This document shows, piece after piece, positions 56,297 through 64,000 of a stretch of 64,000 nucleotides of DNA (position 1 is its first letter; the number at the start of each line of letters is the position of its first letter). Below the pieces are notes generated by a model. The model saw nothing but the letters and a program-made list of their open reading frames with translations, was not told the origin of the DNA and searched no databases. Source of the stretch: Alviniconcha marisindica (Eukaryota > Mollusca > Gastropoda > Provannidae); the NCBI GenBank assembly GCA_018857735.1, contig JABMCL010000557.1, positions 430,001 through 494,000 on the forward strand, given 5' to 3'. The translations under genes and the position numbers were made by a program.

Positions 56297-58813
56297 GGAG
56301 AGAGTTTGGTGTGTGTGTGAGAGAGTTTGTATTGACTGTGTTTTGGTTCTTTGTAATGGGCTATGTGCTCCAATTTGGAGAAATGGCACATCAAAGAGTA
56401 CATCATTATGTTGTGTGTGTATCAGTCTGTGTATCAGTACATATTTAAGCAAATATCTGTAAACTTACTTAGAGTTAGATTGTGTGTTTCTTTGGATACT
56501 AATTAACTGTGAATGCCAAACAAATGAATACAGTTTTAAGGCTAACAGACAGCAGGTATTCTCTGTCAGTAAGGGATAGTTAGTCATTTGACCTTTAACA
56601 GCATCTGCTTTGTATGCAAAACACAACATGCAGATTCTAATGCAACTTTAACAACCCACTCCCCTAAATGAAATCGGTCTTACAAGTTGGCAATGTATTA
56701 ATAACAGACACAGGTTCATCACAACTCAGTTTCACTTTTTCAAATGTACAACTACATCCTTGACTTCCAAAAACAGATCAATAAATTACAAGTGAAAATC
56801 TCATTCCCTGTTCACAACAGATCATGGTTTGAGGAAAAATGAAGTTCAAAGAACTGAGAAGGCAAAAATAAGGAAGGTAAAATTCCTGGTCATAAACAAT
56901 GCCTGCAAAGTTGTGCTCTTGTGCTGTAGGGGAAGCAGCTGCTTTTTGGGCTTCACTGTAACGTTATTGGAGCAGTTTTTGGACTTTCTGTGTACATACC
57001 ACCTGCTACAAATAAATTCTTTTAATGGCACCTACCATATGATGACAGAGGCACTATCTACTTAGGGGAAACAGTGGGCAGCACATTTTCTCATTTCAGT
57101 GTGTTGAAACTTGGGAACATAGAAGTTTACATTTGGTACATTTGTATCTGGATTCATGACGTCTTTCCCTGTCCTGCCACACATAAAGAAATGGGCAGTT
57201 TGCGGTGGAAGGCGAAAGAGAAGAGCCCTGGTGGTCTGACAGTAGAGCAGTTGCTCACAAGGAGCTGTACTGTACTAAGCTTGTTGCATCATCTTGTATG
57301 TTTCAGGCTTTAACGTCCAGCCAGCCCGAAATAGTGCTTGTTGTTGCCAGCCCTGCAAAAAAGGCTCCAAAAGGAGAGTTCACACAGGTAAGTGTGGTCT
57401 GGCACCATGTCAATTGCACTTCTTATGTGGGAGCTGATAGGCTGCTGCCGTTTTTACTGGTGATTAGTCGAGGAGGGGTAGAGAGATTAATTGATTAGGT
57501 TGTGTACTTTTGTCATGTTTTATGTGCAATGCTTTGGGCCTCACACATGTATTATATAAGAGGGATTTAGTGCATTAGAATTGCATTGATTAATGCTGTG
57601 GTGGTAAAAGTCCCGATCCACCTGGCAGGACATAGCTTGAACATATGTTCATGATCTTGGCATAAGTATGGCACAGGTGTAGCAAGTTGCGCTGTATTTC
57701 TGTTTCTGAGTCTTGCAAACGTGAGGGTGTTAACTGGTTTGTGATTACATTTGGCATTTGCGTGTAATCCTAGAAAGGAAGCCTTTTTTGTTATGTAGGC
57801 TGGCGTGAGAATCATTAGCCAGTCTGAAATCTGTTTTGTGTGTGTTTGGAACCCTGTGAATCCCTACCATCATGAGATGTTACAAAGGGATTTGTGGGGA
57901 TTTGGGATTATCCCTCACAATTGCAATACCTACCATCCTGGTAGGTGGTACAAGCAGATTGTAGAAGATTTCTGACAATGTCTTGCTGATTTGTAAAAAA
58001 TAAAATTTGGCTATTTACAGTTACATTTGATATTTTGGATTTCTGTCATTTTGGATCAGTAAATCGCAGGTGAACATTTGATTCAGTGTTGATTGTACAC
58101 CTCACTTCATGTTTGAAGGCAGGTTTGGAAAAATTCAGTAGACTACTGAGAATCATGAAATTAGAAAAATTCAGTATATCAGGAGTTTGTTGTGGGAGGG
58201 GGTGGGGGGGAGCAAAATGAAGTCTGATTATGCCAGGATGTTTGGATTTTTAGAGGGGGGATGGGGGGGGGGGGGGGGGTAGAAGACTTTCTCAGAATAC
58301 TGCGTCTGAGGAAGAGATTGTCACTTAAGTCTACAATCCAAAGCCTCTTGTCCAAAAAGAGTACAAGTTTCAATGTGGCTGTTATGTGCATGATGGGTGA
58401 GATTGGGTTTTATTTTAGGTGTGAATTGAATTCTCCCTGTTTGGCTGTTGTGTGCATGATGGGTGGGACTGAGTTTTATTTTAGGTGTGAATTGAATGCA
58501 CCATGTCTGGCTGTTGTGTGTATTATATGATGGGGGGACTGGAGGTTTATTTTGGGTGTGAATTGAATTCTCCCTGTCTTTGACAGCCCTGTGGTTGGCG
58601 TACCACTTTGGGTTGTTCTGACAGGAACAGCAAGTGTCCAGACACTGGTACCGTTGTCATGACGATGTTCTCTGTCGTTACTGGCTTGTACACACTCTGG
58701 TTACATACATTTTGTTGTGTTTTGCAAAATGAAGTCTATGCTAGGATGTGTGTGAAACTGCATAATTCTTAAAAATGATTTATGTTGTTGTGTGCCTGTT
58801 GTTGTTGTGGGTT

Positions 58814-58844
<31 letters not shown>

Positions 58845-61800
58845 GAGGGGTAAGACTCAGAATACTGCATCTGAGGAAGAGATTGCCACATAAATCACCA
58901 GTCCTAAGCCTCTTGTCCAGAAAGAGTGCAAGTTTCTGTGTGGCTGTTGTGTGCATGATGGGTGGGATTGAGTTTTATTTTAGGTGTGAATTGAACTCTC
59001 TCTGTGTTTGACGGTTGTGTGCATGATGGGTGGGACTGAGTTTTATTTTAGGTGTGAATTGAATGCTTCCTGTGTTTGACTGTTGTGTGCATGATGGGTG
59101 GGACTGAGTTCTGTTTTAGGTGGGAATTATCACTGTCTTTTGCTGTTGTGTGCATGATGGGTGGGACACTTTTATTTTGGGTGTGAATTGAATTCTCCCT
59201 GTCTTGGCAGCCCTGTGGTTGATGTACCACTTTGGGTTGTTCTGACAGGAACAGCAAGTGGCCAGACACTGGTACCGTTGTCATGACGATGTTCTCTGTC
59301 GTTACTGGCTCGTACACACTCTGGTTACATACATTTTCTTTTGTTGTGCTTTGCAAAATGAAGTCTGATTATGCTAGGATGTGTGTGAAACTGCATAATT
59401 CTGAAAATGGGGTTTTCGGAAGGGTGGGGGTGGAGTGGGTAGATGACTTTCTCAGAATACTGCATCTGAGGAAGAGATTGCCACTTAACAGCCCTAGGCC
59501 TCTTGTCCAGAAAGAGTTCAAATTTCTGTGTGGCTGTTGTGTGCATGATGGGTGGGACACTTTATTTTGGGTGTGAATTGAATTCTCCCTGTCTTTGGCA
59601 GCCCTGTGGTTGGCACACCACTTTGGGTTGTTCTGACAGGAACAGCAAGTGGCCAGACACTGGTACAGTTGTCATGATAATGTTGTCTGTCATTACTGAC
59701 TTGTACACACTCTGGTTACATACATTTTGTTTTGTTTTCCTTTGTTGTTGTTGACATTCCTTTGATTTGCACAACCTGGTGGAAGAGCATGGTAACTGAT
59801 TCTGAACAAGCTGTTAGTACCTGGGTAGGTGTTAACAGGAAGTAGACTTACTAATGGTGCAGGTACTCAATCCTTTTTTTTTTTGGCGCAGTGAATTGTA
59901 GAAGTAGTACATAGTGCTTCACTTATGAAGATTTGCTAACTGATGCAGAAGTTTTAAGTAGTACATAGTGCTTAAAACTTCTGCATCAGTTAGCAAATCT
60001 TCATAAGTGAATAAGTACATTGTATGACACAGACACATGAGGTAACTGTTGCAAGATGTCAGAATGGGCAGTGCGAACTAGCCATGACCATACCTAATTG
60101 CATGACTACAACCCCAGCATGGGTGTCTTCTCCGTTCCTAAATCCTTAGCCAATCATTATGCTAAGATGGACATACTGTGCAGGTTTGCTACTCTGATCC
60201 TTTTTATGACCAGCACACAGAGACACAGACACATGCAGGCACAGACACACATACACATCAGTGCTGACTCCTACAGCTTATCATCGGAAGGAATAACACA
60301 TGTGCATCTTCTGGTTTGATTTTGACGGTGAGAAAACTGCATGTTTTGTGCCTAATGGTAATTTATACTTGACGTGTATGTTTGCTTCTAACTATTTTGC
60401 AGGTAAAAACACCTGATGTTTCCAGTGGCAGTGTCCTGTACCCTAGCCAGATGGTTCCTCTGGGGCCAGGAAAGGAGTCTGGTGCCAGACGGAAAAGAAA
60501 ACAGTCGGCCTCAGAAGTATGTTGTGATGTTTATCTTTGTCAGTGGTTCTTTGTTGTTGCAAGTTTGAGCTATGCATCATATTATTTTTAAACCTTTTTC
60601 TCTTTTTTTTTTTTTTTTTTAAACATTTATTTTATGTAAACTGGTCTTCAGTTAGTTGATAATTGGAGTTAGCTTCCAGTCAACTACCCAGGACAGATGA
60701 TCTTGTGATTCTTTTGGGGACCTGATACTGTGATAGCAGACATGGAACAAGAGAACTTTGTCATCAGGCTTTACGTTTGTTGTATTGCAGCTGACGTTGG
60801 AGGACAGACTGCAGGCGATGGGTGTAGACAAGCCTGACCAGGCATTGCAGGGGGCGACCAGACCACCCAGAGCTGACCAGCTGGTTGTCCAGCTGACTCA
60901 AGGGCTGCAGAGCAAGGACGGCAAGCTGCTGACTGTAAGTCATCCCTGGGTGTGTAGAGTTACGTGGTTTTAGTCTGACCACTTGGTAAAGCATGACGGG
61001 CACTGTGCTGCCACTCTCAAGACTCCGTTGTTGTGGTCGTGGATGTTTGGAGGTCTGAAGACACTGTGAATGTGAGAAAGAACATGGGTAAAAATTATGA
61101 TTTTGGTCTTACCTCAGGGGCAAAATATGATGGGTACTACGACTTTCAAGTCTCTCCTTTGTGGTTGTGGAGGTTTGGAGGTCTGAAGGCTCTGTGAATG
61201 TGAGAAAGAACATAGGTAAAACAGTGATTTTGGTCTTACTTCACATGATGAGTACTACAGCCTTCAAGACTCCCCTTTGTGGTCGTGGATGTTTGAAGGT
61301 CTGAAGGCTCTGTGAATGTGAGAGAGAACATCGGTGATTTGGGTCTTACCTCTTGGTAAAATATAATGGGTTGTGGATGTCTGGAGGTCTGAAGGCACTG
61401 TGAATGTGAGAAAGAACATAGGTAAAACAGTGATTTTGGTCTTACTTCACATGATGAGTACCACAGCTTTCCAGACTCCCCTTTGTCGTCGTGGATGTTT
61501 GGAATGTGAATGTAGGATGTGAATGTAGGAAGAACGTGGATAAAAGACTTTGACTCCCTTGTTGTGGTCATGGATGTTTGGTCTGAAGGCACTGTGAATG
61601 TAAGAAGAACGTGGAAAAAAATGGTGATTTTGGTCTTACCTCTTGGTAAAATATGATGGGCACGACCACTTTCAAGACGTCTTTGTGGTCGTGGATGGTT
61701 AGAGATCTAAAGGTACTGTGGGTATGAGAAAACATGGGCAAAAATGGTACACTACATGGAAAGGAGGTGAATCTAAGAAAGGAGGTGTGACTCTAAGGTG

Positions 61801-64000
61801 AAACTTAGAAAATGTTGGAGAATGTTGTAAAGCGCAGTGAGTTTGGGTACACCTGAGAATAGCGCTATACAAAAGTTATTATTATTATTATTATCTAGTG
61901 AAGCAGCACAATAGGATAATCATGTTGTTCTGCTCACCATCAGATCAACATTGCCCCAAAGGTGTGCAGTCATAACACCTGTAAAAGTTAATTTGGGTCT
62001 CGTCTGCAGTTGGTGACAAACCAGCCTGCAAACATTTGCTACTGAATATTTCCAAGAAGTTGGTTTCATCTATGAGGTCACGTTTGTTTACAACTTGTAG
62101 ATGACTTCATTTTCTTTTCCTTCTCTCTTTTTCTGTTTAGACATTAGAAACTTGTTGAAATGAAATACATAGGGTCTGAAAGAAATGGTTGTTGGAATTT
62201 TAGCGTAAAACATTTAGCTGTAGACAGTTTAGCTAACTGTTTACTCAGTCTTTGTAGCACAAATTTGTGAAATAATCGAGGTACGTAAACAGGGTGTCAT
62301 CCAGTTTAGTGGATGTTTGAGTGCCTGCTGTCAATAAAGTGTAGGAGTGTATCAATTGCTCAATGAGTTGGAAGAGGCACCATTATACGATGTTGCTCTG
62401 TCTGCCATCAGAACAGCATTGCCCCAAAGGTGCAAAATGAATACACAAGTAAAAGTCACTGTTTGGTATTCTATGCATTTAGTGACAAACCAGCCTGTGA
62501 ACACTAGTCTTTGATTAAATTCTGACATAGTTACTGTCTGGTGTTCCTCTTTGGCTTTTCTTTTTTACCCTTTAAAGTGTTAGCTTTGAGGGATGGGGTA
62601 GGGAATATATGCTCCTGTAAACATGGTGCTTAACATCCACAGAAACCATAAGGCTTATTAGGGACAGGGGGAAGGGGTAGGAGGTGGGGAAAGAGATTAT
62701 TGCTACATTGTCACCACCAGAATGACTACAGCATTAAGATGGGCAGCAATGAGAGCCATTTTAATGTTTCATTAATTGTGAGGGACAAAGTCACAAGACA
62801 GTGTCCACAAACCACAACCTTTTTGAACAGAAAGGAATGCCGAAACAGATTTGAACTGAGGTCCCTCTGCTTACCAGCCTGATGCCTTACTGCTAGGCCA
62901 GACCAGCTCACAATGTATGCTTCCATGAGGTCCCAGGTAGATTGGTTGACTTGTGTTCACCGTTGAGGGCTTGTGTTCACAGTCTTGTAGGAAACTGACC
63001 ATGCTGTTGACACAGTGTCATTTTGAACTTGCCTTTGTATGGGTCGGAAGAGGCACCATTATACGATGTTGCTCTGTCTGCCATCAGAACAGCATTGCCC
63101 CAAAGGTGCAAAATGAATACACAGGTAAAAGTCACTGTTTGGTATTCTATGCATTTAGTGACAAACCAGCCTGTGAACACTAGTCTTTGATTGAATTCTG
63201 ACATAGTTACTGCCTGGTGTTCCTCTTTGGCTTTTCTTTTTTACCCTTTAATGTGTGGCTTTGAGGAATGGGGTACAGAATATATGCTTCTGTAAACATG
63301 GTGCATTGTGGCCTGTTACCAGACACAATGCAAAGAAATGTAGGAATTTTACTGGAGGGTGTTTTGCCACTGAGGGAAACAAACCTTTGTTGACTGTGTT
63401 CGAGTCCCTGCTGTTGACAGAGTGACTGTGGGAGTGTATCAGTAGAGCAGGGGGTTGGAAGAGGCACCATTATACGATGTTGCTCTGTCTGCCATCAGAT
63501 CAGCATTGCCCCAAAGGTGCAATAAGAAAACACAGGTAAAAGTCACTGTTGGTGTTGTGTGCATTTGGTGACAAACCAGCCTGCGAACACTACTCTTTTG
63601 AGTCGCTTTGAGTACATTAAATTTACATTACAGCCTGGTTTTCAGGTCGTAGTCAGTTTGAGTATAGATTTACAGTCTGATGTTCAAGCCGATCCTATTT
63701 ATTTGAGTTTTTTTTTTTTCTCTTTGATTTATGAGTGGTTTGGGTAGGACCTTTTTTTTCTCTCTTTGATTTGTGAGTGGTTTGGGTAGGACATTTGCAC
63801 GAGACCCCAAATAGATAGGTTGGCAGAGTGGGAGACTTACATACCACAATAGTCAGTAGTGTAGTGTAACTCATTTTTGACTGGAGCAAATTGTTTCCAT
63901 TGTCATTGTGACTCAATTTCCTTTGATGCTCTTGAAGGTGGAATGCTTAAATGATGATGGATATCTTGCATTTATAAGTCAGGTGCTGGAAAACAGTTGC
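48163..64000 (+). CDS. WDR43: WD repeat-containing protein 43 (UTP5 homologue), 5' part, runs off the right edge
   Basis: Exons: 48163-48354, 49712-49852, 53345-53466, 53859-53976, 54322-54461, 54907-55003, 55556-55620, 55963-56134, 57307-57387, 60403-60516, 60791-60934 and 63983 to the edge. All phases agree; 468 codons are visible against about 677 residues in human WDR43. WD40 blades can be followed: SFSPNGTYLAFSGYDGILKI, NLDLIAMGTTSGTVLLYSFA, DGTTLYSSSLDGHVVEWNV, LLTADREIKMWDLATRTLI, then FTGHSTEVFRLLPV, ITSFSLTEEPLEVNI, ILTSRGKVLVFEHTLNG and PVPILAALP. A basic patch (SPRKKKKKKSD) sits in the blade 1-2 linker, as in human. The partial last exon begins VLENSC, the position of VLQTRN in human, where the Utp12-type C-terminal domain starts. 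The protein belongs to the t-UTP/UTP-A complex of the small-subunit processome in the nucleolus and acts in rRNA transcription and early pre-rRNA processing. I took ATG 48163 (AAGATGG context) rather than the in-frame ATG at 48130. Intron 5 uses a GC donor. Confidence 0.92.
51219..52476 (-). CDS. Possible small antisense gene inside WDR43 intron 2
   Basis: Exon 1 (52476-52384) opens with ATG and encodes MSSKSGAAGEILFFESEKHH plus 11 more residues (EIRPLKTDTLT), ending in phase 0 at GTGAGT. A second exon (51501-51386) follows a good acceptor (TTTACGCAG) in matching phase and encodes VKVVELDAEHYDYNTS and onwards, ending ...SRVLK next to GTAAGG. A third acceptor, TTGTCCTAG at 51256, would continue the frame for 12 codons to TGA at 51221-51219. 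If the second donor is not used, the frame stops at once (TAA 51384-51382). Total 67 to about 80 residues. I do not recognise the family. Another frame of the third exon (containing MTKKRMDDRLRVCFSV) looks protein-like but is out of phase with exon 2, so the model is uncertain. Confidence 0.33.
54462..54906 (+). other. GC-AG intron of WDR43
   Basis: The exon ends ...AATGCCTG and the intron starts GCAAGT. The nearby GTATAT four bases on would break the phase with exon 6, whose acceptor TTGCAG (54901-54906) must add one base. GCAAGT is the usual consensus of GC-type donors. Confidence 0.8.
58180..59770. repeat. Large tandem repeat in a WDR43 intron with nested 65 bp subrepeats
   Basis: Three long units (about 58255-58790, 58840-59400 and 59430-59760) share CTCAGAATACTGCATCTGAG, AAGCCTCTTGTCCA, TTGGGTTGTTCTGACAGGAA and ACACTCTGGTTACATACA. 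Inside them, a 65 bp subrepeat (TGTGTGCATGATGGGTGGGA, TTTTATTTTAGGTGTGAATTG) varies from one to four copies. Poly-G tracts sit at 58264-58279 and 58825-58845. Confidence 0.85.
59920..60009. repeat. Perfect inverted repeat, 39 bp arms, 12-base loop
   Basis: Arms 59920-59958 and 59971-60009 are exact reverse complements (left arm starts CACTTATGAAGATTTGC). The loop (TAGTACATAGTG) with its edges repeats the sequence immediately left of the hairpin, 59903-59919 (AGTAGTACATAGTGCTT). Confidence 0.95.
60960..61745. repeat. About 80-125 bp minisatellite beginning just after WDR43 exon 11
   Basis: Six to seven units of TCTTACCTCTTGGTAAAATA, TTGTGGTCGTGGATGTTTGG, AGGTCTGAAGGCACTGTGAA and TGTGAGAAAGAACAT. 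Starts about 40 nt past the donor at 60935. Confidence 0.85.
61925..63610. repeat. Four direct copies of a 130-260 bp repeat in WDR43 intron 11
   Basis: Copies at about 61925-62045, 62375-62617, 63045-63300 and 63455-63605 share CATTGCCCCAAAGGTG, AAAAGTCACTGTT and AGTGACAAACCAGCCTG. Copies 2 and 3 are nearly identical over about 250 bp; copy 2 is followed directly by the SINE-B element. Confidence 0.85.
62618..62930 (-). mobile_element. SINE family B, second near full-length copy
   Basis: Colinear with 10437-10756 (AACATGGTGCTTAACATCCA, TGTCACCACCAGAATGACT, CACAAGACAGTGTCCACA, CTGCTTACCAGCCTGATGCC, CTGCTAGGCCAGACCAGCTC). The tRNA-like head is at the right end on the minus strand. Confidence 0.75.

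Overview
The window is nuclear DNA of an animal. Its genes are broken into short exons with GT...AG introns, and the introns are packed with microsatellites, minisatellites, tRNA-derived SINEs and small DNA transposons. The gene content (a ciliary basal-body protein, an equilibrative nucleoside transporter, a nucleolar WD40 protein) and the repeat style suggest a spiralian, most likely a gastropod mollusc. The species assignment is inference; nothing here fixes it.

Layout. (1) 257-12304, plus strand: the last six coding exons of a BBOF1-like coiled-coil protein; its 5' part lies left of the window. (2) About 12.3-23.5 kb: its 3' flank, then a gene-poor stretch dominated by 42-66 bp minisatellites and SINEs. 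(3) 46.8-23.8 kb, minus strand: a complete SLC29A3/ENT-type nucleoside transporter. It has 14 coding exons whose splice phases all agree and give a 499-residue protein, plus a likely non-coding first exon. (4) 44.9-45.4 kb, plus strand, inside intron 1 of the transporter: a possible two-exon gene for a 35-residue protein. (5) 48163 to the right edge, plus strand: WDR43 (UTP5 homologue), 12 exons visible and continuing beyond the window. (6) 52.5-51.2 kb, minus strand, inside WDR43 intron 2: a possible small antisense gene.

BBOF1 and the transporter converge; the transporter and WDR43 diverge from a roughly 1.4 kb AT-rich intergenic stretch. The genes have no evident common pathway (cilium orientation, nucleoside transport, ribosome biogenesis).

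The most unusual signal is the same pattern at several splice sites. Tandem repeats have copied the edge of a real exon together with its splice site, leaving ladders of decoy acceptors or donors: a BBOF1 acceptor at 4.87-5.43 kb, an SLC29A3 exon 12 acceptor at 28.55-29.21 kb, an SLC29A3 exon 2 donor at 41.4-43.3 kb, a smaller case at exon 5, and a tandem triplication of the SLC29A3 terminal exon at 23.54-23.96 kb.
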